The notes beneath the pieces were generated by a model. The model made no database searches. It saw nothing but the letters and a program-made list of their open reading frames with translations, and was not told where the DNA came from. Positions 44,086 through 54,657 of a stretch of DNA of 64,000 nt are shown piece after piece (position 1 is the stretch's first letter; every line of letters starts with the position of its first letter). The position numbers and the translations under genes are program-made. The DNA is from Bacillus suaedaesalsae (lineage in GTDB: Bacteria; Bacillota; Bacilli; Bacillales; SA4): the NCBI RefSeq assembly GCF_016890225.1, contig NZ_JAFELM010000024.1, positions 1 to 64,000 of the forward strand. The letters are read 5' to 3'.

Positions 44086-46963
44086 CAACTTCCGGCACCA
44101 TTATTTGGCCCATCCGATCTTGCTTAAGTAATGTATGAAGAATTGTTTTAGTTAATTTACTTGGTTGATAGGGTTTTACAAGGAAATCTCTTGCACCTAT
44201 TTTTTGAGCTCGTTCTTTCTCTTCTAGAGCAGATGATATAAAGATGGGGATATCCTTCAGTTGTGTCTTTGATTTCATATAGTCAATGAGCCCCCAACCA
44301 TCTAGTCCCTTTTCATTTAACAAGATGTCAACAACAATTGAATCTGGCACTCTAATCTTAAATGACTCTATTGCATCTTCCGCTGTAGATACATGTTTGA
44401 CTGTAAACCCAGATTCATTTAACTCAGCTTGCAATAATGATGCTAAGCTATCGTCATCTTCAACTATGACAACATAAATGTCTTTCCGATCATGTATAGA
44501 AGATTCATAATGACTGATATCCCTTGTTTCCAATTTATCTACAGGTGATGAGAATGGAAATTGAAGTGTAAATATACTTCCTTTTTTCAATTCAGAACTT
44601 ACAGAAATATCTCCATCATGTGCCTTCATAATTTCTTTTACGATTGCTAATCCTAGACCTGTTCCTCCAATTCTCCTGCGGTCAGAATTATCGACACGAT
44701 AAAATTTTGTAAATAGCATTGGTATTGCTTCGTCAGGAATACCTAATCCCTTATCCTTCACGGATACATGGAGAAAGTTATTTTTCTCATATACATCAAT
44801 ATCAATGTCTCCACCTTCTGGTGAATATTTGATTGCATTACTTATGATATTGGTAAATACTTGAGAAAGTTTATCTTGATCACCGAATACCATTGTCTTA
44901 TCGGTATGGATATTCACAGATATCGGGTGCGTGGCTGCATGTATTTGCATCGTCTCTATGTTCCTGAGAAGAATGGGTATGAGATCGAGTTGTACCTTTT
45001 CATATGATTGTTTTCCTGCTTCCATCCTTTGAACATCAAGGAAATCATTAATTAGACCAGTTAATCTCTTTGCTTCTTGATAAATCGTTTGTAAATATTT
45101 CTTTTGTCGGTCTGGTTTTAATTCCTTATGAATTAATAACTCTGTGAATCCTAAAACACTTGCAAGCGGAGTTCTAAGTTCATGACTAACAGTACTGACA
45201 AATTCAGATTTCATTTGATCTACTTCATACTCTCTCGTAATATCACGATGAACAAATAACGTTCCAAATCTATCAGTTCCTCTTTCCAATGGTTCACAAT
45301 ACACCTGAATAACCTTTTCCTCAGGCTTATGAATATGATAGATAAATGAAGTATTTTGATAGTTACCTGATAGAACACTTTCATAAAATGTCTTAAGCGC
45401 TGAAGGATTCTCCACAATTTCGAGTATATTCCCCAGCCATTGTTGTAACTCATTACCAACTAAAGTCGACGCATCTTCACAAGAAATCAAGTCGCATAAA
45501 TTCGTATTTACTTGAAGCAGTTTCCCTGTAACATCTACTAATTGAATACCTTCATGAATGGTATTTAACATATTTTGAGTTAGTAAACGGTCATGCTCAG
45601 ATTCTTCGTAAAGTTCGATTCTTTCTAGTGAAATAGATATTTGTTTCGCTAGAGCTTCTGACTCTTTTATATCGTTTTTCAAAAATGATGTGCCAAGCTT
45701 CGTATATCGCATAACTGCTTGTACTTCATCCTTTACATTTAGAATCGGTACATATAAATCAGAACAATATAAGGTTACTTCATGGTATCCCTTTTCTAAG
45801 TTACTTGCTTCTCTTCTTACAATGTAAGGCTTTTTAGTATCTATCACACGTCTTGCCGGTCCCTCAGATAGCGTCTCAAGAATTTGTCTTCCTTTTTCAT
45901 GAGAAATTCCAAAAACAGCATAATCCTGTGTTGTAAGAAAACCAATAAAGCCGTTGTCAGCATGTAATATGTTGCTCATGTTCTTAACAATACTTACTAA
46001 TACATATTCTTTGATTAGAGAACTTGATAAATTATTTATAAATTCGTTTCGATTTAAAAGTTCAGTTTCATTTTTACGCAAAATATCTAAGGCATTTTCC
46101 AATTCAATGTGTTGCACCTGAAGCTCATACTGTTGTGCCTGGAGCTCCTCATTTTGTGCAACCAGTTGTTGCTCATTATCTTGTATGCTTAAAATCATTT
46201 TCCCAAAAGCTCGTGAAAGTACACCAAGTTCATCCTTCCGATTACTATTAAAATCGTAGTTCACTTCTTTCCCTTGAGATAATAAATCTGCTGTTTTAGC
46301 GAAGTCATTCAGTGGGCCACCAATCTTTGAAAGCATCATTCTGGTTAACCACGCTAATAGAATTATCATTGAAAATAAATATACGAGGAAGAAAAGTTGA
46401 CTTTGATGAACTTTTTCTGAAAGTTCATCAAAGTTATTTTCAACATTCTGATCCATTTCTAAACGATAAATACGCAACGTATTTTGTACCTCTAATACAC
46501 GATCAGATAAGCCCCCAACAGCTTCTTCCTTTACCTTGTCCTTGTTCCCGGTTCGTATATCTTCGATAATTTGCGGAAGTATCGTATTAATATATTCATG
46601 ATGAAAACTTGACACATATTTATAAAAATCTTCGTCGCTGCTGTCACGTTTAAACGTTTCTAACTTTCTTAAACTATCATCAATAATTTGCCTTTGTGTA
46701 AGTGCTCTATTTAGATAAGGTTCCTCTTCGTAGGCAATAAAACCTCTTGTCTCAAAGAAAAGCTTATTAAATGAATTATCAAGGTCTTGTGCAATCTTCT
46801 CTTTTTCTTCATTTATTTGATTCAACTCTGAATAGTGATTATTGATATATTCTTGATAGAAAAACATGAATAAACATCCTATGATAAAGAAAACCATAAA
46901 TATACTTATCAATAAAATGAATTGCTTTGATAAGTTTTTCGAAAAGTATCCCTTAATTCCCAC
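44075..46963 (-). CDS. Hybrid histidine kinase (HAMP-GAF-PAS-HisKA-HATPase-REC)
   Basis: This membrane sensor has two helices (about residues 19-40 and 195-216 in the frame from 46978) around an extracellular four-helix-type sensor. These are followed by HAMP (217-268), a coiled coil, GAF (about 325-455), PAS (about 465-585), HisKA with phospho-acceptor His599 in STVSHELRTP, HATPase (NAIKYSP, GLGIP, GGTGLGLAI) and a C-terminal receiver (about 840-960). The frame can start at TTG 46978, but the GTG at 46963 has AGGAG seven bases before it and is preferred. It is the last gene of the polysaccharide cluster, overlaps the receiver gene and probably starts its phosphorelay. Confidence 0.9.
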   Translation of the reverse strand: MGIKGYFSKNLSKQFILLISIFMVFFIIGCLFMFFYQEYINNHYSELNQINEEKEKIAQDLDNSFNKLFFETRGFIAYEEEPYLNRALTQRQIIDDSLRKLETFKRDSSDEDFYKYVSSFHHEYINTILPQIIEDIRTGNKDKVKEEAVGGLSDRVLEVQNTLRIYRLEMDQNVENNFDELSEKVHQSQLFFLVYLFSMIILLAWLTRMMLSKIGGPLNDFAKTADLLSQGKEVNYDFNSNRKDELGVLSRAFGKMILSIQDNEQQLVAQNEELQAQQYELQVQHIELENALDILRKNETELLNRNEFINNLSSSLIKEYVLVSIVKNMSNILHADNGFIGFLTTQDYAVFGISHEKGRQILETLSEGPARRVIDTKKPYIVRREASNLEKGYHEVTLYCSDLYVPILNVKDEVQAVMRYTKLGTSFLKNDIKESEALAKQISISLERIELYEESEHDRLLTQNMLNTIHEGIQLVDVTGKLLQVNTNLCDLISCEDASTLVGNELQQWLGNILEIVENPSALKTFYESVLSGNYQNTSFIYHIHKPEEKVIQVYCEPLERGTDRFGTLFVHRDITREYEVDQMKSEFVSTVSHELRTPLASVLGFTELLIHKELKPDRQKKYLQTIYQEAKRLTGLINDFLDVQRMEAGKQSYEKVQLDLIPILLRNIETMQIHAATHPISVNIHTDKTMVFGDQDKLSQVFTNIISNAIKYSPEGGDIDIDVYEKNNFLHVSVKDKGLGIPDEAIPMLFTKFYRVDNSDRRRIGGTGLGLAIVKEIMKAHDGDISVSSELKKGSIFTLQFPFSSPVDKLETRDISHYESSIHDRKDIYVVIVEDDDSLASLLQAELNESGFTVKHVSTAEDAIESFKIRVPDSIVVDILLNEKGLDGWGLIDYMKSKTQLKDIPIFISSALEEKERAQKIGARDFLVKPYQPSKLTKTILHTLLKQDRMGQIMVPEVEKE

Positions 46964-47321
46964 CAAGAATCTCCTCAATTCTATTGACTAATTCCATTGG
47001 ACTGAACGGCTTGGTCATAAAATAATTTGCCCCTGCTTCAAGTACCTTTTGCTGATCTGATTGTTGGCTTTTGGCAGATAACATCATAATTTTTTGATCT
47101 GATTTTTCGGGAAGTGAGCGTACCTTCTCGATTACTTCTAATCCTGTATATAAGGGCATCATATAATCAATAATAATTAAATCGTAATCATGATTGATAA
47201 TATAGTCTAATGCTTCTTGACCATCACATGCTTCATCGATTTCATAACCTTCATCTTCCAAAGTATCTACAACCAACATTCTAAGAATTTCTTCATCCTC
47301 GGCTACTAAAATTTTTTTCAC
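46953..47321 (-). CDS. CheY-like single-domain response regulator
   Basis: This 122-residue receiver has the acidic pocket AEDEE, the phospho-acceptor Asp in LIIIDYMMP (about residue 52) and the conserved MTKPFSPMEL Lys. There is no output domain, so it acts by protein contact, either as a shuttle for the hybrid kinase (overlapping gene) or directly on the synthase complex. It lies 15 bases after the glycosidase-like gene. Confidence 0.92.
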   Translation of the reverse strand: MKKILVAEDEEILRMLVVDTLEDEGYEIDEACDGQEALDYIINHDYDLIIIDYMMPLYTGLEVIEKVRSLPEKSDQKIMMLSAKSQQSDQQKVLEAGANYFMTKPFSPMELVNRIEEILGGN

Positions 47322-47335
47322 ACCTCTTTACCTCC

Positions 47336-50300
47336 CTATTTATAGTTATGAAAGCTCTCTTGAAGTAAATAATACGATTTTTTTAATCGTTCCTGATAGG
47401 TTGGTGTGTCCCAACTGTCCCATTTGTATAATGTATAAGCACTCTCATTGTCTAAATCATTTTGCTCTGGCATACTTTGAAGGAATTGATGGTTTTTATC
47501 GGTTTGAACTACACCAATTTTTATTCCTTCTGTTTTAATTGACGACTTTATTCCTTTATTACTTTCATGCATTTCTCCTATTATCTCAAGCTGACTAGGA
47601 TCCTTAAAATTTAGGAGCATCCATGGCAATCGCAATTCTAGTGTTTTTTTATCATCACTTAACGCATAATCAGTTAGAGAATTATAGTTACCTGAATTTG
47701 GATTTGCGTCGCCTATTTGTAATTTTCCTGTCTCAGCATAATCAAAAGGATTCGTAATTGTTTGTCCCTCTTCATTTGTATAACTTAATTCCTTGTTTAA
47801 AGCTAATCTTATTGGATGATAAATCTCATTTTCTTTAGGAATCATATTGAGCACTTTATGATAATGATAGTAATACGTATCATAATTAGCATCTACAACT
47901 ACATTTGAAGTTTCTGTGCCGTTGAGTTGAACGACAAAGTCTATTCCTTTTCCTTGTACTTCCTTTACATTTGGAATCGTTTGCTGTCCATGATTTGGTA
48001 GTGTATTAATTAACAAATACGTATTTTTTTGATCCATATCAATACCCATTTCACTATCCACACGTATATACACGTATCTTTCATCGTGATGCATCCAAAG
48101 ATTTAAGTCTTCATTTTCATATAGTTTGCTTTCTTGATTTGTCCAATCTTGTATTTTACCATCTACCCTTATCTCGAATCCCTTTTTTCCTGGATCGAAG
48201 CTTAACAAACCAAAGTTTTGTTCACTTGTTTGAATATTAGACCAAAATGGGCGGCGGTCTGGATTGTCATAGTCCATTGTATTCCATGTGCGTTTGAACC
48301 ACTCATCCTGCCAAACAAATACCAGTCCACCCGCCATTTTTTCTTCTACTATGTCTTCAAATAGTCTGACAATAATTTCTCCTTGCTCTCTTTCTGAATG
48401 GTGTCCTTGATCTAATCCTTGTATATTACGATGAGTAATACCACGTGAACCAGGTACGCCAAATTCAGCAACCATTACAGGCATATTATGAACATTTTTC
48501 ATATCATTCAAATATCCTGCATAGTTATTCCTTTCTCCCCTATGATCTGTGTACTCAACATATTTTTTCTCCAAGTTTAAAAACTCTGGATAATAAGGAT
48601 AAATGTGGTAGGATGCAAACATACCTGCTCTATGTTGATCAGTCGAATAAATTACATTTGGATTAATAGAAACTAAATCCTCCTTTTCTGAAGGTTCAGT
48701 TGGATGTTCTAACAAATCTGTCGTTACCCAATTTGTAAAGCTCATTGGATGCTGCCATTTATAGGTTGTAGTTTCATAATTAATCGTATAATCCATCATT
48801 TCCGCTAACCAAATCTCAAAAGGATTTCCTCCCTTTGTATAGACGTATTGACCCGAATAATCTTGTGTACCCTTATGTTTTTCATTTGTCGCACGTACCA
48901 CTTCAGGATCCCACTCTACACCAAGCATATATCCTAAAATATATGGAGATAAGTCATATATGTAACTGCCACTCGCATGACCCACTTTTTCAGGTAATGT
49001 TGCGTTTCCATGTAATAAATCAACGACTCTGGTAATTTCATCTTTAAATTCTTTCACATTTTCAGCTGAATAGGCATCCATCGATTCATAAAATACCTCT
49101 TCGTTTAACCAAACTCCGTGAAACAAATAGATCGGATAATCGGCAGTTTGATTGTACTCATATAATGCTTCATAAAATCCAGGAGGGTGTATGGTATAAA
49201 CTCTTATTGCATTTGCATTCATCTCACCAATTTGGTTGAACCATTGCATATACTCTTGTTTTGATATAGAGGTTTCCCCAGGAAATGAACCTGGTTTGGC
49301 AATTCCGAGGTTTACACCCTTTATTAGAATATTTTCCCACTGCCCATCTTTTAACACTTGCAAATACTCATTACTGGATTTCCCACTGATTTTAACACCA
49401 TTTTCAGTCATTACTTTAATATTTTGGTTTACATTTTGTTTGTTTTTTGTTTTCCCCTTCATTTCCTTCATAATTCCATCCATCATTGGAACATAAACTT
49501 TCCAGTAAAACGCTGCAGTACTTCCCTCACTTTCAGAAGTAAACCATTGTCTCCACTTCTTTAATCCTACCGTTTGATAGATTGACGGCACTTCATCTTG
49601 ATCAGCAAAATCACCAGCAAAATAATAGGTCTCATACTTAGATGTTTGATGATGAATAATAGCAGGAAACGAAAATGGTATTTCGAGCTGTGTTAGCAAT
49701 TTTTTACCTTCTCCATTAAGTGGAAGAGTATAGGTTGCTAACACTTCATTCTCATTTTCCGCTTGTACAATATCAAACCAATATTGATAAAGCTCCTCTT
49801 CTGCCCCATCCAATACTTCTTTTCCCTTTTTTGTAAGCTGGTATAAAACACCTTCATCATTTAATCCTTCACTGTTAACTACAACAACTTTGTCACTTTC
49901 GTCAGCTAAAACTAGACCTTTTCCTTTAAACTTCCATTTTTCTCCCGATTGCTTTTCATAATTCATACGAACCCAAACAGGCACTTCGGTACTATTCAAG
50001 TCTGAAAAATATCGGCCAATCCACCCACTCCACTTAAGGTTAAGCAACTCATAAAATGTACTTCTAACTGGAGTCTCCGTTGGATTGGCAAATGTATTAA
50101 ACTCGACCATTAAAGGTGTTCCAATTTGAACAACTGCATCTTTTATTGAGTTAACTTCTTCTAGTGTCATACCTCCATAAAGGCTTTCGGATCTGGCGCC
50201 TTCGGGGTTTTCTCCATAAAATTCATCTTCATAAACTCCATATCCGTCTGCCACATAAATTAAATCATACGAGTTGATCTTGGCAGGAACCTGTTTAATA

Positions 50301-50572
50301 CTAAACTTTTTATCATCTTGTGGATGAAACCCAACATAGTCCTTTGTATAATCGTAAGTTGTACCATCATTTTGAACATATTTATTTTGGTTTAACAGCC
50401 AAGATAGACCCTTATGTTCACGATATGTTGTATCCGGTACGGTTTTATCTACAATAAGCACATTAAATTTACTTTCACCTAGTAATTGCCATACCCAGAA
50501 AGGAGACGATACAATAGCAACAATTAAGAACATTACCCCAAAATATATAAACGACTTCCACTTATGTTTCAT
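47336..50572 (-). CDS. Membrane-anchored glycoside hydrolase-like protein of the polysaccharide cluster
   Basis: This protein of about 1078 residues has one N-terminal membrane anchor (about 10-32) and is otherwise extracellular. Residues 35-330 form an unassigned domain. From about 415 a TIM-barrel-like region begins (ILIKGVNLGIAKPGSF, NANAIRVYTIHPPGFYEAL) and contains GVEWDPE and VMVAEFGVPGSRG, candidates for acid/base and nucleophile Glu of a clan A hydrolase. The C terminus (about 830-1078) looks like a CBM9/DOMON-type beta-sandwich (VYIRVDSEMGIDM). The ATG at 50572 has AAAGGTG upstream. It overlaps the glycosyltransferase gene by 11 bases and may trim or release the polymer. Confidence 0.75.
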   Translation of the reverse strand: MKHKWKSFIYFGVMFLIVAIVSSPFWVWQLLGESKFNVLIVDKTVPDTTYREHKGLSWLLNQNKYVQNDGTTYDYTKDYVGFHPQDDKKFSIKQVPAKINSYDLIYVADGYGVYEDEFYGENPEGARSESLYGGMTLEEVNSIKDAVVQIGTPLMVEFNTFANPTETPVRSTFYELLNLKWSGWIGRYFSDLNSTEVPVWVRMNYEKQSGEKWKFKGKGLVLADESDKVVVVNSEGLNDEGVLYQLTKKGKEVLDGAEEELYQYWFDIVQAENENEVLATYTLPLNGEGKKLLTQLEIPFSFPAIIHHQTSKYETYYFAGDFADQDEVPSIYQTVGLKKWRQWFTSESEGSTAAFYWKVYVPMMDGIMKEMKGKTKNKQNVNQNIKVMTENGVKISGKSSNEYLQVLKDGQWENILIKGVNLGIAKPGSFPGETSISKQEYMQWFNQIGEMNANAIRVYTIHPPGFYEALYEYNQTADYPIYLFHGVWLNEEVFYESMDAYSAENVKEFKDEITRVVDLLHGNATLPEKVGHASGSYIYDLSPYILGYMLGVEWDPEVVRATNEKHKGTQDYSGQYVYTKGGNPFEIWLAEMMDYTINYETTTYKWQHPMSFTNWVTTDLLEHPTEPSEKEDLVSINPNVIYSTDQHRAGMFASYHIYPYYPEFLNLEKKYVEYTDHRGERNNYAGYLNDMKNVHNMPVMVAEFGVPGSRGITHRNIQGLDQGHHSEREQGEIIVRLFEDIVEEKMAGGLVFVWQDEWFKRTWNTMDYDNPDRRPFWSNIQTSEQNFGLLSFDPGKKGFEIRVDGKIQDWTNQESKLYENEDLNLWMHHDERYVYIRVDSEMGIDMDQKNTYLLINTLPNHGQQTIPNVKEVQGKGIDFVVQLNGTETSNVVVDANYDTYYYHYHKVLNMIPKENEIYHPIRLALNKELSYTNEEGQTITNPFDYAETGKLQIGDANPNSGNYNSLTDYALSDDKKTLELRLPWMLLNFKDPSQLEIIGEMHESNKGIKSSIKTEGIKIGVVQTDKNHQFLQSMPEQNDLDNESAYTLYKWDSWDTPTYQERLKKSYYLLQESFHNYK

Positions 50573-51986
50573 TCGATACACCTTTTCTAATCATTTCGCC
50601 CCATCCTCTTTTACGGATTAAAATATGCCATATTCCCTCACATCTCCATAACACTGTTAGTGGACGATACCAGAGTGTTTCAGTTAGGGAAAAGAATACT
50701 AGCCTTACAATGTCCATTACTTTTGGAAATTTCCTCAAGCTCCATTCTTCTAATAAAACAGCCATCATTGAAAATACAGATCCGTATAGAATGGACATTA
50801 AAAATAACAAAATAGCAAATTCAAAATATATTCCACCAATAAAAATCGAGATTACCATAATGATTAATCCTATCAACTCGATCACTGGACCTAAAAACTC
50901 TATAAACAAGAAGTAAGGCATTGAGATGAACCCGATACTTCCGTATTTAGGATTGAACATTAGCTTTTTATGTGCCCATAAACTCTCGAATAAGCCTCGG
51001 TGCCATCTTGTTCTTTGTCTTCTCAGAAATTTAAAGTCTTCGGGTGCTTCTGTCCAACAGACAGGATCTGCAACATAGACAATCTTCTTATTTTCTTTTC
51101 GTTCTTTGATGAGTCGGTGTAGTCTAACGACAAGCTCCATATCTTCACCGACCGTTTTATGATTGTATCCTCCAGCGTCAATAACCCAGTTCTTTGAGAA
51201 CACACCAAAGGCACCCGAAACAATCAACAATAAATTATGACGACTCATTCCGATTCTGCCCATTAGAAAAGCTCTCAAATATTCGATGACTTGCATGACA
51301 ACCAGCGGTTTTGTTGATAAACCAATTTTTACGATTTCTCCACTTTCAATTGTGCACCCATTAGCAATTCTAATACTTCCACCTGACGCAATAACTTCGC
51401 CATTTGAATCAATAATCGGCTTCATCACCTTCAGGAAAGCATCTCTTTCCAGAACAGAATCTCCATCTAACGAACAAAAATAAGGATAAGCCGACATATT
51501 AATGCCTGCGTTTAATGAATCCGCCTTCCCTCCATTTATTTTGTCTATTAAAAATAAATGGTTATAAATAGTGGATTGGTAGACTCCCTTTATGTCTTTC
51601 GTATCTAATTTTGTTTGGACAACTCTGTTTATTTTCACCATATCAAACCGAGAAATCATTTTCTCTAATGTATCATCCTTGGAACCATCGTTAATGACAA
51701 TAACTTCAAATTCCGGATATTCAATACTCAAAAGCGAACGGATACTTCCATAGATTCCCGCTGATTCGTTATAGGCTGGTACAAGTATAGAAATCGGTTT
51801 TGTGTAACTTACATTTAAAAGGTCTCCATATGGTTCTGATTCATCTAATTGATATTGAGTTCGTAAATGAACAAATGATATCAATAGCATTGCTGAATAA
51901 AAGATTATGACAAAAGCCATATAAAAAACGATGAACCAGCCACCGAACCATATTAAACTAAGATATAGTTCCTGTAGAATTCCCAT
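50562..51986 (-). CDS. Processive family 2 glycosyltransferase (exopolysaccharide synthase)
   Basis: This 474-residue membrane synthase has one N-terminal helix pair (about 12-40), a cytosolic GT-A domain (about 65-320) and three to four C-terminal helices. The catalytic signature of processive synthases is complete: NDGSKDDT, the DxD in SLDGDSVL, GEDMEL and QRTRW. Such enzymes polymerise and extrude cellulose, poly-N-acetylglucosamine or hyaluronan-like chains; the sugar here is unknown. No PilZ domain is present, so control may come through the receiver or HEAT partners. Its start overlaps the HEAT gene by 29 bases. Confidence 0.92.
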   Translation of the reverse strand: MGILQELYLSLIWFGGWFIVFYMAFVIIFYSAMLLISFVHLRTQYQLDESEPYGDLLNVSYTKPISILVPAYNESAGIYGSIRSLLSIEYPEFEVIVINDGSKDDTLEKMISRFDMVKINRVVQTKLDTKDIKGVYQSTIYNHLFLIDKINGGKADSLNAGINMSAYPYFCSLDGDSVLERDAFLKVMKPIIDSNGEVIASGGSIRIANGCTIESGEIVKIGLSTKPLVVMQVIEYLRAFLMGRIGMSRHNLLLIVSGAFGVFSKNWVIDAGGYNHKTVGEDMELVVRLHRLIKERKENKKIVYVADPVCWTEAPEDFKFLRRQRTRWHRGLFESLWAHKKLMFNPKYGSIGFISMPYFLFIEFLGPVIELIGLIIMVISIFIGGIYFEFAILLFLMSILYGSVFSMMAVLLEEWSLRKFPKVMDIVRLVFFSLTETLWYRPLTVLWRCEGIWHILIRKRGWGEMIRKGVSNET

Positions 51987-53025
51987 GAATTATTCCTCTC
52001 TCGAGCCACTCTTGTGCCATGTCTTTTGCAAACGTATCAGTTGAAGTGTCTATTATTTCTTGAAATATTTCTCTAGCATTCGGATATCGTGATATGGAGT
52101 AACCTGCTTGTTTCCGAACGGCAAAAATAGGATCGCTCATTTTACTAATTAAAATAGGTATATAATCTCTTTTTCGGACAGCTGCACAAATTTTAAGCGC
52201 CATAATTCTTTCTTCAAATAGCCTGGAACTAATGTGTTTCTCCATATCCTCAATAGGCATAGGATACAATATATGTGCCAAAGCCTTTAAAGTACGAATC
52301 CGAAGTTCATCATTAGGTTGTTTTAATTGCTCTGTTAAAAACTTTACATGTTCCAAACGATTTTGTATTCCTAAAACATCAATGATTGTACTTTTTATAG
52401 AAACAGGCAGAGTATGAAATTTTGCTAAAAAATAATAAAAAGTTGGATCAGACATCTCACTGAACAATATTCTGTAAATAAAATCGGCGTATTTCTTTGA
52501 AGATGAAACAATATAATCAAACAGTTTCGGATGATCAAACATTGTTAAAAGTTTAATGATCTGAATTTCCTCAGACTCACTTATCTTTCTTCTCCCCTCA
52601 TACATTTCTCCTAATTTCCCCATAAACGTGTCCATCTGAAATGCTTCGATGTTATATAATACATTCATCCTTACACTCCATCTACGATGAACTAGCTTTT
52701 TGTTATACTCTTCATGAAAGTACTTTTCTGCAAATGCTTTCATACGTTGCTCTAGGTCTCCACCCTTAGCTACATCTGCAAAATCACCAAGGAGTTCCTC
52801 TAAGGCTAAGAATTTTACAGGGTGATCAGGGATTAACTGTTTAGATTTTTGTCCTGTATATAAATACCGGAACATATTTTCTCGGTACTTTTCTTTATAA
52901 TAATCAATTTTCCTACGCTTTGAGTTTTCTATTGCTTTTCGTGAGGTTAAATAAACAAAAAGGATGAACAGCCAAACTAAAAAAAATAGTATGATACCTA
53001 ATAACCAGTTAATTGCTTGTTCCAT
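51958..53025 (-). CDS. Membrane-anchored HEAT-repeat protein
   Basis: The 355-residue protein has a single N-terminal membrane helix (about 6-28) followed by a basic stretch (SRKAIENSKRRKIDYYK) that puts the rest in the cytoplasm. Residues 120-345 form HEAT-like helical pairs (LKQPNDELRIRTLKALAHI, MSDPIFAVRKQAGYSISRYP). HEAT solenoids are protein-binding scaffolds, so it probably links the synthase to the signalling proteins. It lies directly after the Hpt-REC-GGDEF-REC gene. Confidence 0.85.
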   Translation of the reverse strand: MEQAINWLLGIILFFLVWLFILFVYLTSRKAIENSKRRKIDYYKEKYRENMFRYLYTGQKSKQLIPDHPVKFLALEELLGDFADVAKGGDLEQRMKAFAEKYFHEEYNKKLVHRRWSVRMNVLYNIEAFQMDTFMGKLGEMYEGRRKISESEEIQIIKLLTMFDHPKLFDYIVSSSKKYADFIYRILFSEMSDPTFYYFLAKFHTLPVSIKSTIIDVLGIQNRLEHVKFLTEQLKQPNDELRIRTLKALAHILYPMPIEDMEKHISSRLFEERIMALKICAAVRKRDYIPILISKMSDPIFAVRKQAGYSISRYPNAREIFQEIIDTSTDTFAKDMAQEWLERGIIHGNSTGTIS

Positions 53026-54633
53026 TTACTTTAACCTCTGAATGAGTCTCTTGAGCCGAGCTTCTAGCTCTAGTAAGTTAAAAGGTTTGGTCATATAATC
53101 ATCCGCACCCAGTTGAAGAGCTCTCGAAATATCGTTTTCACTTTTCCTGGAGGTTAGCATTACAACCAGATATTGATCAATTTTCCGTTCAGATCTTAAC
53201 TTCTGAAGTATTTCTAAACCATCCATCTTTGGCATAATACCGTCCAAAATAATAACATAAGGGTCATCACTCACATACCAATCAGAATTGAAGAATTCCA
53301 GTCCATCTTTAAATGACTTTATATCTAGTTGTATCGTTTCTTCTTGAATTTTATCAACAATTTCCGTCAGCATTGTGCGAATGATTGGATCATCGTCAAC
53401 AATTCCAACACGTATTAACTTTTTGTATAATTCTTTTTGCTCAGAATTGTTAATCTTTACACAGTTACGACCTGATGATTTTGCCTCATATAAAGCAGAG
53501 TCAGCTTTTTTCAGCCATTCTGATAAAGGTTTATCGTTGTTTATTACTTCTACTATCCCTCCGGAAAAGGTAACCTTAAGTTGTTCATCACCGAAATTAA
53601 AAATTCTCTGACTAAAGGCTTTTAGGAGTTCTTCGACATAAATTTTTGCGTTCAAGCTATTCGTCTTTGGAAGAAGTAATACAAATTCCTCTCCACCAAG
53701 TCTAATAATACTTTCATACGTCTTTAACTTCCCTTTGATAAATTGAGCAAATGATTTTAATACCTCATCACCTGCTGGATGTCCATATGTATCATTTACC
53801 TTTTTAAAATGGTCAATATCTAGAATTGCTAAGCTAAATGAATCCTTCGTATCATTTTTTAGTTGTTCAAATATATTCAATAAGTATTTTCGATTATGTA
53901 CACGCGTTAACTCGTCTATTAACACGAGTTGGTCAATTAATTCTTTTCTCTCTAGTTGGCGATTTATACGTACAATTAGTTCATCAAGATCAAAAGGCTT
54001 ACTTACAAAATCATCAGCACCCATTTGAAAACTTTTAATTCTTGTTTCTTTTGAGTTATCGACACTCATCATAACGACCGGAATTAGTTGATGGTGCATC
54101 GTTTCTTTAAGATGTGTTAATACATCAAAACCTAGCTTTGACTTCATATATACATCAATCACTATGCACTCTGGTCTTAAATCATATAAAGATAGAATGG
54201 CGCGATCCAATTCTGAGATGGCAATAACCATCATATTATGCTTCTCAAGCTCTTCTTTGAGAAACATGAGTAATGTTGTATCATCATCTATAAGTAACAC
54301 TAATGGTTTAGAGCTTAATACCGACTTTGTCATTGTTTGATCGGTAGATATTTCGTTTGTTTCTTCTACATTACATAAAGACAGGAGAGGCATTAAATAA
54401 TCTCGTAGTGACTTTTGTGCCCAAAGTACGTCGTCCTCTTCTTTTACTTGGTGAAATAAATATCTTGCCACATCGGAAATCTCATTAAGACCGATTGTAC
54501 CCGCTGTTCCTGTAATAGAGTGCAAAAAACGATAAACCTCAAGATTAGATATATCTTGAGGTTTTTCTGTTTCAAACCATGATGAAATTTGTTTACGTAT
54601 ATTTTCGATTAAATTTTTTTGATATTTTTCCAC
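53026..54633 (-). CDS. Hpt-REC-GGDEF-REC diguanylate cyclase
   Basis: This 535-residue protein has an N-terminal histidine phosphotransfer-like domain (about 1-90, His in FLHSITGTAGTIGL), a first receiver (about 107-230, Asp in CIVIDVYM), a GGDEF domain (about 238-400, motif RLGGEEF, active form) and a second receiver (about 410-530, Asp in VIILDGIMP). The RxxD inhibitory site is not seen before GGEEF. It could accept phosphate from the hybrid kinase and raise c-di-GMP for the synthase. The start is a GTG with TAGGAG five bases upstream, 24 bases after cheV. Confidence 0.92.
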   Translation of the reverse strand: MEKYQKNLIENIRKQISSWFETEKPQDISNLEVYRFLHSITGTAGTIGLNEISDVARYLFHQVKEEDDVLWAQKSLRDYLMPLLSLCNVEETNEISTDQTMTKSVLSSKPLVLLIDDDTTLLMFLKEELEKHNMMVIAISELDRAILSLYDLRPECIVIDVYMKSKLGFDVLTHLKETMHHQLIPVVMMSVDNSKETRIKSFQMGADDFVSKPFDLDELIVRINRQLERKELIDQLVLIDELTRVHNRKYLLNIFEQLKNDTKDSFSLAILDIDHFKKVNDTYGHPAGDEVLKSFAQFIKGKLKTYESIIRLGGEEFVLLLPKTNSLNAKIYVEELLKAFSQRIFNFGDEQLKVTFSGGIVEVINNDKPLSEWLKKADSALYEAKSSGRNCVKINNSEQKELYKKLIRVGIVDDDPIIRTMLTEIVDKIQEETIQLDIKSFKDGLEFFNSDWYVSDDPYVIILDGIMPKMDGLEILQKLRSERKIDQYLVVMLTSRKSENDISRALQLGADDYMTKPFNLLELEARLKRLIQRLK

Positions 54634-54657
54634 ATTTTCTCCTACCTTTAGAGAGCG

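Noticed and set aside
47336..50572. Family 2 glycosyltransferase or cellulose synthase subunit BcsB for the large membrane-anchored protein
   Set aside because: It lacks glycosyltransferase motifs and has only one N-terminal membrane segment; the GVEWDPE and VAEFGVPG motifs fit a glycosidase-like barrel better.
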